64,000 nucleotides of DNA from Spiroplasma eriocheiris. Its GTDB lineage: Bacteria; Bacillota_I; Bacilli_A; Mycoplasmatales; Mycoplasmataceae. Location of the stretch: the NCBI RefSeq assembly GCF_001029265.1, contig NZ_CP011856.1, positions 310,001 through 374,000 of the forward strand, given 5' to 3'. Positions 42,961-53,310 of the stretch are shown here, piece by piece (position 1 is the first letter of the stretch; each line of letters starts with the position of its first letter). A program made the position numbers and the translations under genes. The notes beneath the pieces were generated by a model. It was given only the letters and a program-made list of their open reading frames with translations, was not told where the DNA came from and made no database searches.

Positions 42961-43350
42961 ATGGCAATTGAAATTAATGTTTTAAAAATTGATTATTTAC
43001 AAATTTTATTTTCTGATTTAAATGAACAATATTTAACCCAACCAATTGAGGAAGATTTAATGTTATATGATGGTGATCTGCAAGTAGAAAATTTTCGAAT
43101 GAATTATCAAAATTCTTATGTCGAAAATGACTGAGCTTCTTTTAAACTGAAAATTACTGCGCAAGAACTCTTAAATAAATTTATTATGATAGCGCAACAT
43201 TTAAATTTTCATAAAACACCAAAGATTAAAGTGATTTGTAAATTAAAACCCCATCAGAAAGCAATTATTTCTTGCATAGCAAGTGTTAGCTGTATTAATC
43301 CTGACCATCCAGTTGCGGATAACCTGGCGATTAATATATTAAAGGGATAA
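42961..43350 (+). CDS. Protein of unknown function
   Basis: This 129-aa protein with one UGA-Trp has no signal peptide or membrane span. It alternates short strands and a helix (ASFKLKITAQELLNKFIMIA), then a basic strand (TPKIKVICKLKPHQKAIISC). The gene has an AGAAAGGAAG ribosome site and lies 18 bases after the DUF3137-like gene. I recognise no family. Confidence 0.75.
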
Positions 43351-43351
43351 G

Positions 43352-43378
43352 AAAAGACAAACAAATGTTTGTCTTTTT
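43352..43378. terminator. Bidirectional terminator between convergent genes
   Basis: AAAAGACAAAC and GTTTGTCTTTT are perfect 11-base arms. The A run on one side and T run on the other serve both the + gene ending at 43350 and the - gene ending at 43377. Confidence 0.88.
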
Positions 43379-43568
43379 AAATTCCCCGTTTAATAAATTC
43401 CCCGTTAATAACTCGAAGTTCATTTTCAATAGTTTTTAATTTTAAATTTTCTGCCACACTCCGATTTTTTTTACTTTGTAATGTTTGGAACTCTTTATTT
43501 TTATCATTTAATGCTTTAATTAAATCACTTGTTGATAATTTTTCAATTTTACTAACATCAATTGCCAT
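43377..43568 (-). CDS. Small coiled-coil protein of unknown function
   Basis: This 63-aa protein is the only intact minus-strand gene. It reads MAIDVSKIEKLSTSDLIKAL and continues with a charged helix (KNKEFQTLQSKKNRSVAENL) that looks like a coiled coil. A good ribosome site (AAAGGATGTGAGA) lies before the ATG at 43568 and a TATAAT -10 at 43598-43593. It converges on the bidirectional terminator. No name is known; the helical register slightly recalls L29-like two-helix proteins, but it is not in a ribosomal context. Confidence 0.75.
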   Translation of the reverse strand: MAIDVSKIEKLSTSDLIKALNDKNKEFQTLQSKKNRSVAENLKLKTIENELRVINGEFIKRGI

Positions 43569-43592
43569 ATTCTCACATCCTTTAATAATTTT

Positions 43593-43598
43593 ATTATA
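43593..43598 (-). promoter_or_regulatory. Promoter -10 of the minus-strand small gene
   Basis: TATAAT on the minus strand, preceded by AG, 25 bases before the ATG at 43568. No clear -35. Confidence 0.5.
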
Positions 43599-43832
43599 CT
43601 AAGATATTGTGTAATAATGTTATAAAATTAAATAATTGTGGTCGGTAATATTTTGGAACTCCTTAAAATTTAGGATTTTAAAGATTTTATTGTTAATTAT
43701 GTATTATAAAATTTTTAAGTAAAAATAAGCCACGAAGTTACGAAAAAAATAGGTAATTTGCTAGTAATATGTTAATATTTTATACGGAGTTATAAAAAAT
43801 ACTATTATTTAAAATTTTAAAGGGGAATTTAA

Positions 43833-45662
43833 ATGTCACATCAAAAAATTATTAATATTGCTGTTATTGCCCATGTTGATGCTGGAAAGTCAACCCTCGT
43901 GGATGCTTTTTTAGCCCAATCAGGGGTTTTTCGAAGTAATGAAGAAGTTAGTGCCCAAGTTATGGATAGTAATGATTTAGAGCGTGAACGCGGAATTACT
44001 ATTTATTCAAAAACATGTTCAGTTGTCTATAAAGATATTAAGATTAACATTGTTGATACACCGGGCCATGCTGATTTTTCTTCAGAAGTTGAAAGAATTA
44101 TGAAGACTGTTGACACTGTTATTTTATTGGTTGATAGTTCGGAAGGGCCAATGCCCCAAACACGGTTTGTTTTATCAAAATCATTAGAACTAGGGTTACG
44201 CCCAATATTGTTAGTTAATAAAATTGATAAAAAAGATCAACGGGCAAAAGAGGTTGTTGATGAAGTCTTAGAATTATTTATGGATTTGAATGCTAATGAT
44301 GACCAGCTGAACTTTCCTACTTTACATGGGATATCTAAAGAAGGAATTGTTAAATATGAACTAGAAGATGAGGGGAAAGATTTAACCCCGTTATTTGAAT
44401 GTATCATTAATCATGTTGGAGAATATCCACAAGAATTAAGTCAAAATCCAACCCGTCTGCAAATTAGTTCTTTAGACTATGATTCATTTATTGGTCGGTT
44501 AGGAATTGGTCGCTTATTTGAGGGAACTATTAAAGTCGGGCAGGAAGTTGCTATTGTTGATAATGCTGGTAATCCCCGTAAGGGAAAAATTACCGAGTTA
44601 TTTACATACCAAGGTTTAAAAAGAGTGGCTGTTAAAGAAGCATTTGCTGGAGATATTGTCGTGGTGGCGGGAATTACTAATATCTTAATTGGAGATACAG
44701 TTTGTGATAAGGATAATATTCGACCAATGCCACCAATCATTATTGAAAAACCAACAATGTCAATGAATTTTCTTGTTAATAAATCCCCATTTGCTGGGAA
44801 AGTTGGAAAATATGTCACAACCAGAAATATTAAAGATCGTTTAGACAAGGAATTAGAAATTAATGTCGGTCTACGAGTAGAACCAATGAGTGATTCTAGC
44901 GCGGATGGTTTTAAAGTTTATGGTCGTGGTGAATTACATTTAGCTATTCTAATTGAAAATATGCGTCGTGAAGGTTATGAATTAGCAGTTTCGAAACCAC
45001 AAGTTGTTTTTAAAACAACACCAGAGGGAAATATTTTAGAACCAATGGAAAAAGTTATTATTAGTGTTCCTACAGATTATAGTGGTAGTGTAATTAATAA
45101 GTTAAATGTCCGCAAGGGAATTATGATTGATATGGATTCTGATGGAATTCGGGACAAAGTAACTTTTTCAATTCCGACCCGCGGGTTAATTGGTTTTCGT
45201 CGAGAATTTACCAATATTACCCATGGGGAAGGGATTATGATTCGTAGTGCCGAAGGCTATGAACCTTATAAGGGAGAAATTGCTAAGCGTCCAAATGGCG
45301 TATTAGTAAGTATGACTGCGGGAGTTACCCTTGCTTATGCGTTACGACCTTTAGAAGAACGGGGAATTCTGTTTGTGGGACCCCAAACAAAAGTTTACGA
45401 AGGAATGATAGTAGGGCTACATTCACGGAGCAATGATTTATATGTTAATCCTTGTAAAGCAAAACAGTTAACAAATACCAGAGCGGCTGGAAGTGATGAA
45501 GCAGTTCGGCTAACTCCCCCGACAGTTTATACTTTAGAAGAATCATTAGAATTTATTGAGTTAGATGAACTTGTTGAAGTAACCCCAACTGATATTCGCT
45601 TACGAAAATTATATTTAACGGAAGCTGAACGCAAATTAAATAGCAAAAAAATTATTAAATAA
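43833..45662 (+). CDS. typA: Translational GTPase TypA/BipA
   Basis: This 609-aa GTPase binds the ribosome and helps 50S assembly or stress adaptation. It has G1 AHVDAGKST (residues 10-18), the switch I region DLERERGITIYSKTC, G3 DTPGHADFS, G4 NKIDKKD, then EF-G-like domains and the BipA C-terminal region (LEERGILFVGPQTKVYEGMI, GLHSRSNDLYVNPCK). It has no UGA-Trp. An AAAGGGGAA site lies before the ATG. Length matches the family. Confidence 0.97.
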   Translation: MSHQKIINIAVIAHVDAGKSTLVDAFLAQSGVFRSNEEVSAQVMDSNDLERERGITIYSKTCSVVYKDIKINIVDTPGHADFSSEVERIMKTVDTVILLVDSSEGPMPQTRFVLSKSLELGLRPILLVNKIDKKDQRAKEVVDEVLELFMDLNANDDQLNFPTLHGISKEGIVKYELEDEGKDLTPLFECIINHVGEYPQELSQNPTRLQISSLDYDSFIGRLGIGRLFEGTIKVGQEVAIVDNAGNPRKGKITELFTYQGLKRVAVKEAFAGDIVVVAGITNILIGDTVCDKDNIRPMPPIIIEKPTMSMNFLVNKSPFAGKVGKYVTTRNIKDRLDKELEINVGLRVEPMSDSSADGFKVYGRGELHLAILIENMRREGYELAVSKPQVVFKTTPEGNILEPMEKVIISVPTDYSGSVINKLNVRKGIMIDMDSDGIRDKVTFSIPTRGLIGFRREFTNITHGEGIMIRSAEGYEPYKGEIAKRPNGVLVSMTAGVTLAYALRPLEERGILFVGPQTKVYEGMIVGLHSRSNDLYVNPCKAKQLTNTRAAGSDEAVRLTPPTVYTLEESLEFIELDELVEVTPTDIRLRKLYLTEAERKLNSKKIIK

Positions 45663-45687
45663 TCTTTGCTAATGAAGATAAATATAT

Positions 45688-45693
45688 TATAAT
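45688..45693 (+). promoter_or_regulatory. Promoter -10 upstream of repeated element A
   Basis: TATAAT at 45688-45693, 19 bases before the conserved core at 45713, consistent with a transcript that begins just before the core. Confidence 0.5.
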
Positions 45694-45712
45694 AATAAAG
45701 TAAATTAAATAA

Positions 45713-45777
45713 GTTAACAGAGTACAAATAGTACCTAACTAATTCTTACCAATTATGTTAGTGCTATTTGTTTTTTT
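45713..45777 (+). ncRNA. Structured element A: possible small RNA or leader with terminator
   Basis: GTTAACAGAGTAC is followed four bases later by AGTACCTAAC and a hairpin (CAAATAG...CTATTTG with inner CTAAC...GTTAG) that ends in T7. A second copy with an identical 13-base core lies at 62156. Both stand between a -10 sequence and the next gene, and the hairpin could end a short transcript. It may be a small RNA, an attenuating leader, or only a shared terminator type. Confidence 0.5.
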
Positions 45778-45847
45778 ATTAATATTTAATTTATACATTT
45801 AATTTACTTACCATTTTTAATTAAATAATAAAAAGGAGCAACCATAT

Positions 45848-46315
45848 ATGGAACTGAAAAAACAAGAAAACTATGATTATCAAAATATTTTAAAAGAAAT
45901 GAATGAAATTGAAGCTTTAGAAGAAATTAGCACTACTAATAAAAATGCCTTATTTTATTTATCTAAAAACTTTATTGGTTTTCGCACAAAACAAGGAAAC
46001 TTACAACATAATAAAGCACTAACTGTTAAAATTGATAATTTTTTATCTGATACTTTTGATAACCTCAAAATTAAAAACGAAAATATGATGGGCGAACTAG
46101 TTCGCTTAAATAAACGATATTTCCAAATTACCCTTAATCCAAAACAAGAAATGGATAAAATCTTAAGTAAAGCAATTAAACTAGTTGAAAATAAATACCA
46201 TGATCATTTACACATTTTATTTTCATTATTAGTAGAATATTACATTTCTTTAGACCTAGCAGCTAAAATTAAAGATATTTTAAAAATTATTGGAATGACT
46301 TCGCGAGTAATTTAA
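45848..46315 (+). CDS. Helical protein of unknown function
   Basis: This 155-aa protein has no signal peptide, membrane span, Cys or UGA codon. It is mainly helical and charged, starting MELKKQENYDYQNILKEMNE and ending in a more hydrophobic helix (HILFSLLVEYYISLDLAAKI). AAAAGGAGCAAC gives its ribosome site. It lies 70 bases after structured element A and is followed by a terminator, so it is a single-gene unit. No family is recognised. Confidence 0.75.
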   Translation: MELKKQENYDYQNILKEMNEIEALEEISTTNKNALFYLSKNFIGFRTKQGNLQHNKALTVKIDNFLSDTFDNLKIKNENMMGELVRLNKRYFQITLNPKQEMDKILSKAIKLVENKYHDHLHILFSLLVEYYISLDLAAKIKDILKIIGMTSRVI

Positions 46316-46353
46316 CTTCGGTGTTATCATAATCTATAAGTTCTAATTGATAG

Positions 46354-46382
46354 GCTTTTAATCTTGATTAAAAGCTTTTTTA
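46354..46382 (+). terminator. Rho-independent terminator
   Basis: GCTTTTAATC and GATTAAAAGC are perfect 10-base arms with a 2-base loop centre and a following T run. Confidence 0.88.
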
Positions 46383-46424
46383 TTTAATATTTAACTTCCT
46401 TTTAAAAATAGATAAAACATTAAA

Positions 46425-46452
46425 TTGTAATTTTGCAAAATTTTGCTATAAT
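46425..46452 (+). promoter_or_regulatory. Promoter of the 46584 surface-protein gene
   Basis: TTGTAA (46425-46430) and an extended -10 TGCTATAAT (TATAAT at 46447-46452) are 16 bases apart. The leader is about 125 bases. Confidence 0.7.
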
Positions 46453-46501
46453 GAAAGCAGATTATATAGGAAATAGTCTGAAGGGTTTTTATTTAATATT
46501 A

Positions 46502-46529
46502 AAAAATATGATTATTAATCATATTTTTG
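46502..46529 (+). promoter_or_regulatory. Terminator-like hairpin in the leader of 46584
   Basis: AAAAATATGAT and ATCATATTTTT are perfect 11-base arms around a 5-base loop, 55 bases before the ATG and downstream of the promoter. Its T-rich 3' arm makes it look like an attenuator, though G and C follow soon after. Confidence 0.5.
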
Positions 46530-46583
46530 GTATTATTAATCTTAAATAAGGGGTTATTTAGGATTAGAAAGGTGTTTGAATTA

Positions 46584-48662
46584 ATGGCAAAAAAACCAGG
46601 AAGTTGAAAGGCACTTAATAAAATTACAAAAACAGTTAGTGTTGCGAGCCGTAAAAAATCAGTGATTGCTGCTTTTTGTGCGACATTATATATTGGTGCT
46701 CTAATTCCCGGAGCTTATTTTGGTGTTCAATTTTTACAAAATATCCTGAGTTATAATGGAATTAAAACAAATGGAAAACTACCGGATATTAATGAGGGTG
46801 ATTATTTCCAAGTTGATTTTACTAATACTCCCCTTCGGGACAATTTTAAAGGGCAAAAGACTTTTGAAGAATATAATGTACCAGCGAACCCAACAACGGG
46901 AGTTGTTGAGCGTATTAATGTTCGGGCAACTTCTTTACGATTAGAATATGCTTATAATTATATTTTTAACCAAGCACCAAAAACATATATTTCTCGCAAT
47001 TTCCTTTATAAAAATATTTATAAAGACCCGAATAAAATTGCCATTTTTAAAATTTATACTGATGCTTATGCGCAACATGAGTTGTCATTAAAAGATGTTC
47101 AACGAAATAATTTAAATTTAGTTAATAATATCTTATATTTAAAAATTAAATATAATGGAGAAATTCAAAAAAACTTGATTATTATGCCAACCGTTTTTAT
47201 TGGAATAGAAGGGTTTTTATCTAATTTTATCCAGTTTAAAATGGCTGAAAGTATGAAAAAAGATGAAGATAAGCCAATTGTTTGAACAAACCAAAAAAAT
47301 ATTTTAGGAAAACAAGCAAATGGATTAGTTGTCAAGGGTGAAACTAATGGTCTAAAATTAGATGATGAAGTATATGACCAATATCAAAAATATTTTGATA
47401 ATTTATATTTAGAAAATAAAGGGGATAATAAGGAATTTGTTGGTGATTATAACCCTTATAGTAACTTTGTTATTTCTAGTGTTTCTGAACAAGACCGCCT
47501 GGATCCTTCTTTACCACTACCAGTTATTGATGATTATCAATATTTATTTGATATGAATGCGATTATTAATGATTCCAACCATCATTTTAAAACTACTAAT
47601 TTAGCAGTTAGCAATTCATCACCGACTCTTGGTAAAGATATTAAAATTAATACTAAATATGTTCCGCAGTTATTTGTGTTTTTAAAAAATGTTTTAGCAA
47701 CCACAAAAAATCCTAATTTAGTTTTACCAAAAGATATTGTTCCTGATGATTGAAAACCACTTTATGATTTATTAACCCCAAAAACATTGGATATTAATAA
47801 ACCAGAAGAGTTTTACTTTATGTTCTTACCAGAAGGAGAAACAATTCAAAATATTTTAGAAAATAATATTAATAGTCAAATACGGGAATTATTAAATGGG
47901 GAAATTCAGTTTGCTGATTTAGTTGATAAGATGAAAACTGATATTTTAACTAATCCCGCAGACCCCAAATATCAATGGCTATTTAAATGAAATATCCTTC
48001 CTTTTCAAACATATGCCAATAGTGAAACCAGTGATTATTTAAATGTTAAAAAACGAACTATTCAAGAAGCAAAGGATTTAGAAATTAATTTGCCATTTAT
48101 TAACAGTTCGGAATTTATTACAATTGATCATCCCCAATTGCATCATATTCTTAATTTAAAAGGCACAGTAAGTTCACCGGGAATGTTAGATTTTACTAAT
48201 TTAGCCCAACGAAATTACTTATTTAGTAATTATTGAAATACAACAGGGGTTTATGGCACAGCTTCAAATCAAAATAATGTTATTAAAATTGATCCCCGTT
48301 TAGTTAGTGATCCGCACCAATTGCAGAGCTTAATTTTAAAGGAATTTACTAACAATACCTGAAAATTTGCCGAAGATATTAATAACTATACAGCCGGCGT
48401 CTATAATGTTTTAAATGGTTATACTAAAGCTCAATACGAAAGTTCGCTAAGTAATGATTATACTATTGAATATAATGTTTTAAATCAATACCATATTAAA
48501 AATAATTTTAATGCCTGGGCCACTGATTTAGTAAGCGGAGATAGCGCAAAATATTATCAAAATACCGCCTTCGATTTAATTTTAAAATTAAAAAACCCTA
48601 GTGGGGTTGAAAAGCAGTTTCAACAGATTGTTTTCCGTTTTAACTTAGATTATGTAGTATAA
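46584..48662 (+). CDS. Membrane-anchored extracellular protein of unknown function
   Basis: This 692-aa protein is open with many UGA-Trp. It has a basic cytoplasmic start (about 25 residues), a single span (about 26-50; VIAAFCATLYIGALIPGAYF) and a long polar, Asn/Asp/Tyr-rich ectodomain. It has no lipobox. No catalytic motif or clear repeat is seen. It shares this anchoring layout with the 993-aa protein at 53311. A GAAAGGTG site precedes the ATG. The lipoprotein gene at 48728 follows after 65 bases, with a possible internal promoter (TATAAT at 48678). An adhesin-like or complex-forming role is inferred. Confidence 0.8.
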
Positions 48663-48727
48663 TTTTATTAATTACGGTATAATGTATATACTAAAAATGG
48701 CATTTTTAACATAAGTGAGGTGAGAAA

Positions 48728-50971
48728 ATGAAAAGGTTATTAGCAATCTTAACGGCAACCATGTTAGCAACTTCGTTAGTCCCAACGTTGGTTGCGTGTG
48801 GTAATTCCCACTCCGATATTATTGATGGGAAAAAGAATGTTTCAACTGAATTTACTTTAACCAATAGCGTTTATGTTTCTTCGGAAACAAAAGACATTAA
48901 TGCTGATATTTTAGCCGCGGCTAAAAAAGAGGGGCGAATTGAACAAGGACTTGATCTCCACATGGGAGATATTACGGACCAGGAAAATAATACCTTACCT
49001 CCTAATAATGGTGATCAAGAAGCAGGTTATATTGTCTTTACCTTAAAAGATAAACCAGAAATTAGTTATATTGGCTCAATTACAATTTATTTTACTCTTA
49101 TTAATAGTAGTCCCGTTGATATTACCCAAGACGTTGACCTCTCAGTTACGTTAAAAGATGTTACTAAATATGATGATTTAACAACACTTCAAAATGAGAT
49201 TTGAGATGAAGCTAAAACACAGTTTACTGCTAACACTCCCGATAATATTAGTGGCTATGATTTATCAGGTTTAGCATTACCAACTAAATTTAACCAACCA
49301 TTAAGTGAACAATTAATTGCTAAATATAATGGGAAGTTTGATAGTGGTATCAAAAAATACAAGGGAACAATTACAATTAAATTAAATATTATTAGCTATT
49401 ATATTAACTTACCCCTAGAACTTAAAAATGATGTTGGGGATAAAGATACTTTATACCAATTTATTTGGCAAAATGTTAAAAATAGTCCGGAATTTAGTAC
49501 TGATCCCCGCGTTTCTGCGAGTTATAAGGATTATGACATTGACTTTAGTAGTGTCGTTGAACCTGGACGTGGCCAAAGCACCAACTTTAAGTTCTTAGCA
49601 ACTCCGAAAGATGAAAGTGTTAACCATTATCTTCGTGTTGAAGGAAGTTTAACGAAAGATCCTTATACAATGCCAAAAGACATAAGTTTAGCAGTCCCAA
49701 TTATTGTTTATGAAAAAGATCGTTATCAAGTTGATAAAGCAAAAGTTTGAAGTGATGCTATGGCAATTGCTGGCTTACCGGTAACACCTGAAATGAAGGA
49801 TTTTGATCTAAGTGGTTGAGATGCAGTAATTAGAAATAATTGGCCAAATATTGGGACAAAACATGCCATTACGTTAGTTGCTAAAAATAACAATACTAAC
49901 CCTGTCTTTAAAGGTGATACAACTATTCATGCTATTATTATGAATGATGGGGTGGTCAAAACAATTAATACTGGTCCCATATTATTATCAGCTGCTTCAA
50001 ATCCAACTGTTGACTCAATATTTGTTTCAACTTGACATAATGCGGTTGGTCAATTTGGAGGAGAAATTTCAACCAAATCAACAGATTATGTCGATAGTAA
50101 AGGAAATAGTACTATTGATAAATCAGGATTAGAAGCTGCTTATAAACAAGCGGTTGCAACTAAAGGATGAACCGATTATGCAATCAAAGCTCGTGGTGAT
50201 GCGCAAACAACCGGGAAAGATGCTGATTTAACAATTACCGGTAAGTTACGAATTATTGATAGTCCGTTAACTAAACCAGTTCCAATTAACTATTCAACCC
50301 GGGATTATAAATTTAACCAAGATCCCGCAACGATTGATCGTCAAATTAAAACATTAACTACAAGAATTTGAAATGATATCATTGGTTACTCATCATTTAA
50401 TAATGAAGCGTATACTTTATATGGAGTGTCAAAAAAAATATCTGCTTGGGATAGTGACTATGAACAAAAAGTTGCCGCGGCAATTAAAAACTTTACCCCC
50501 GGGGGAAGTCCAAATATTCCACTAGAATTAAAATTCAGATTAAAAGACCAAACTATCTATCAGGGCGAAATGACTGTGCAGATTACTTTAAAATATGATA
50601 GTAATAGAATTCCAATGAATCCTAGTGGCGATCCAATTGACGCAACAGCAAATGGACCATTAGTGTTCTACTTAGATAACTTAAATATTCAAAATCCAGG
50701 ACAATATATTAGAAACTTAATGATAACAATTTGACATAATGCAATTACTTACAACTACGAATTGCAGAAAAAATACCCAAATCTGTTATTACCAACTTCA
50801 AACTATAATTACTGAGATGATGAAGTTGTGAGCCGGGTAGTATTACCAACAGTTGATAATCCAGTTTCGGATATTACTTTAGATAACATTATTCCAAAAT
50901 ATAATGGTTTATATGAGGGAACAGTTATTATTAAGATTAAAATTATTTATGATATTAATCATCATCCATAA
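48728..50971 (+). CDS. Large lipoprotein with repeated modules
   Basis: This 747-aa protein has a lipoprotein signal (MKRLLAILTATMLATSLVPT, lipobox LVAC, Cys24). In the mature part a short pattern (hydrophobic-hydrophobic-Trp-polar-x-Ala/Val) recurs at Trp 159, 247, 341, 436, 548 and 669 (for example IWDEA, IWQNV, VWSDA, TWHNAV, IWNDI, TWHNAI), each followed by a strand-rich segment that ends in a glycine strand such as YKGTITIKL, FKGDTTIHA or YEGTVIIKI. This indicates about six modules of 88-121 residues. Most of these Trp are UGA. It is expected on the outer face of the membrane, likely with an adhesive or structural role. Confidence 0.85.
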
Positions 50972-50997
50972 GAAGAGGAAATCCTCTTCTTTTTTTG
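50971..50997 (+). terminator. Rho-independent terminator
   Basis: AGAAGAGG and CCTCTTCT (8-bp perfect stem, 4-base loop) then T6, starting at the last base of the stop of the lipoprotein gene. Confidence 0.92.
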
Positions 50998-51012
50998 GAA
51001 AAAAGTTAAAAT

Positions 51013-51042
51013 TTGCCTTTTTTAAGTAAAAAATGCTATAAT
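51013..51042 (+). promoter_or_regulatory. Promoter of the tetraspan/RavA-ViaA operon
   Basis: TTGCCT (51013-51018) and an extended -10 TGCTATAAT (51037-51042 for TATAAT), 18 bases apart, lie just after the preceding terminator and 55 bases before the first gene. Confidence 0.7.
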
Positions 51043-51097
51043 CAAAATACGAATTAGGTAAATTCGCAGATAGGGCATAATAAAATGGGTGAGATTG

Positions 51098-51760
51098 ATG
51101 GCCAAAATTAGTGAAAATCAAGAACTAACTTTACAAGAAACAATGGTTGGCGAAGATAATCAACAACAACCATCTTTTTTAGCGAATTCAGAACCGGTTA
51201 ACCAACCAGTTTCGCTTCCAGAAGATTTACATCTTACGCGGATGTATTTTAGTAGTCCCGCTGAAATTTTTGGCCGATTATTTATTTTAATTTCCCAAGG
51301 ATTAATGTTGGGCGTGATTATTATTGTTTCTGCTTCTTTAGCAATGATTGCCACAACGCAGTTACCAATTCCTGCCGCTTTTAACCAATTTGGAGTAGCA
51401 GATGGTGTTTTTCGCGGAATGACAGTAGTGATTGCCGTGGGGGGCGTTATTTTTAGTCTAGTTTTTGTCATCCCAATTTTAATTGTCCGTAATATTCGGT
51501 TAGTAAAACTAACAGGGATCTTATTAAATTCACTAGGTTTTTTATTCGGTTTAGTAATGTTAGGATTAAGCATTGTTTCTTATTTGTACATTCCCGTGCG
51601 GTTAAATTTTCCCGGGTTTATTTTAGCTGCTCTTTGCTGTCTATTAATCTTTACAGGTAGTGTGTTATTATGAAGTGCGGCCATTCATAAAAAAAGCAAA
51701 TTACGAAAAGCAATTGTGGCTAGTGAACAGTTTACAGCAGTTATTAATCCTGAACAATAA
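51098..51760 (+). CDS. Tetraspan membrane protein (first of four paralogues)
   Basis: This 220-aa protein has a polar N-terminal tail (about 55 residues), four spans (about 60-84, 108-132, 138-162 and 170-192) and a short basic tail. Motif PAEIFGRLFILIS precedes or begins the first span, and the second span ends with VIPILIVRNIRLV. The same two motifs recur in the genes at 51773, 52547 and 56311. It has one UGA-Trp. ATG 51098 is chosen; TTG 51095 or GTG 51089 are possible. It is the first gene of a closely packed operon with RavA- and ViaA-like genes. Function unknown. Confidence 0.82.
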
Positions 51761-51772
51761 GGAGGTGGGTTA

Positions 51773-52519
51773 ATGGTTAACACGGAAGAAAAATTATTAT
51801 CTAATAATTCCGCGGAAGAAACCCCTCCCGTGCGTGAATTAAAATTTGTGGAAGATGATCGCCCGGAGAGTCTTAAAAAATTGGATCGTACCGTTAGTGA
51901 AAAAGTGACAAGAAATTTAGGAAGTTATGAATTAAAACAACGAATGCAGTTTAAGCATCATGCTTATAATTATGATCTAGGAGCATTTCGTTATTATTTT
52001 AAAGATTCAGTAGAAAGTTTTGGGCGAATTGCAATTCTTGTTGGTTCGCTAATGATGATTATTACGGTGGCTCTATTTATTTATCCCTTAGCCCAAACAG
52101 CGACCAGTGTTATTTTATCAATTATTGGATCGAAAACCGGGGGGATTGTTGGTTCAAACCTTGATTTAGTAAAACCTTATCTGCAGATTGCCATTATTAG
52201 TTTATTATTTTTATGGTTAGCAATAACTATTCTTATTGTAGTACCGATGTTAGTGTGTCGAACAATTAAAACAATGCGAATTTGGTTAGTTGTGGTGGGC
52301 ATTATTGGCACTGTGAATGGTCTGGGAATAATTGGTTTGGCGGTTGTTTATTCATTATTTATTGCTAATCCAACTAATTGAAAGGCCACAATTTTAGGGG
52401 GAGTAGCGTTAGTAATCTTTTTGTTGGGAACTATTATTGTTAGTGTTAATTTAAAACATTATTATCGGGAACTAGAAAATAATGTGGCACAACAAATTAG
52501 AACAATTCGTACTCGTTAA
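51773..52519 (+). CDS. Tetraspan membrane protein (second of four paralogues)
   Basis: This 248-aa protein has an acidic/basic cytoplasmic tail (about 80 residues), then the shared motif SVESFGRIAILVGSLMM at the first span, further spans near 125-150, 162-188 and 206-228, and the shared sequence VVPMLVCRTIKTMR after the second span. A strong AAGGAGGTGGG site lies before the ATG. It starts 12 bases after the previous gene. It is similar to its neighbour in layout and in the two motifs but not closely in sequence. Confidence 0.82.
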
Positions 52520-52546
52520 TATTGTGTGATGAAAGGGGGCAACAAT

Positions 52547-53275
52547 ATGATTGGAAAAGTAAGCACTAAACGCGAAGAACTAGCGTTACAATGAAATACG
52601 CGGATTGAAGTTGCAACCCGACTTTTAATTCTGGGTTTTTCAGTATTAGGAATGTTTATGGGCTTTTTCTTAGCCGCTGGTTGTGCAATGAGTTTTAATT
52701 ATATTAAGAATATTACCGGCTTAATTACACACCAAGCCTTTGAAACACAATACATTATTGCGGGAGTTATTGGGTTAATTATTAGTTTATTCTTTTTTGC
52801 TTTCATTGGAGTTCCGTATTTACGACTACGCCGGGCAACAAGCTTTAAACCATGAATTATTACTTCTACTGTTTTTACCTTATTTTATTATCTTTTTGGT
52901 ATTGTGGTGATTTTTTATTTTTGAACCCAGTATAATTATCATAATAATTATTTAATTATTGCCCTAATTGGGTTTATTATTTGTCCGCTAGTAATTATCA
53001 TTTGTTATGCCTTATTATGACGAGAAGTTGGTAAACAATGAAAATTACGCAAAGTAGCAGAGTATTTACAAGATGAAAAAAGTTTTCGGGTAAAGGATGA
53101 GAAATTAAAAAGATTAGAGCAAGAACGGTTAACTTTAATAGAACAAGAAACTTATAAATATGAACAGGAAAAGTTAAAATTAGAAAATCTTCATCCAAAT
53201 GACCATATTTTAAACCAAGAAACAGTTGTCAATGAAGCAGCCATGGTTGATGTCGATGTTGATAATCAGCAATAA
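52547..53275 (+). CDS. Tetraspan membrane protein with coiled-coil tail (third of four paralogues)
   Basis: This 242-aa protein with several UGA-Trp has a short N-terminal tail, four spans (about 24-48, 70-93, 105-125 and 134-155) and a C-terminal charged coiled coil (about 160-220; EKSFRVKDEKLKRLEQERLT). The shared motifs appear as IEVATRLLILGFSVLG and IGVPYLRLRRAT. An AAAGGGGGC site precedes the ATG. The coiled coil may dock a cytoplasmic partner such as the AAA+ or VWA protein. This partner idea is inference. Confidence 0.8.
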
Positions 53276-53310
53276 CATTACCCAATAAAAAATACGAGGA
53301 GGTGAATTAT

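Noticed and set aside
43660-43700. CCTTAAAATTTAGG partial palindrome before typA as a riboswitch or operator
   Set aside because: It is short, A/T-rich and imperfect, and no known aptamer pattern is visible around it.
49944-50132. Separate 62-aa frame inside the large lipoprotein
   Set aside because: It is in another frame, and the 48728 gene is continuous through this region with UGA as Trp.
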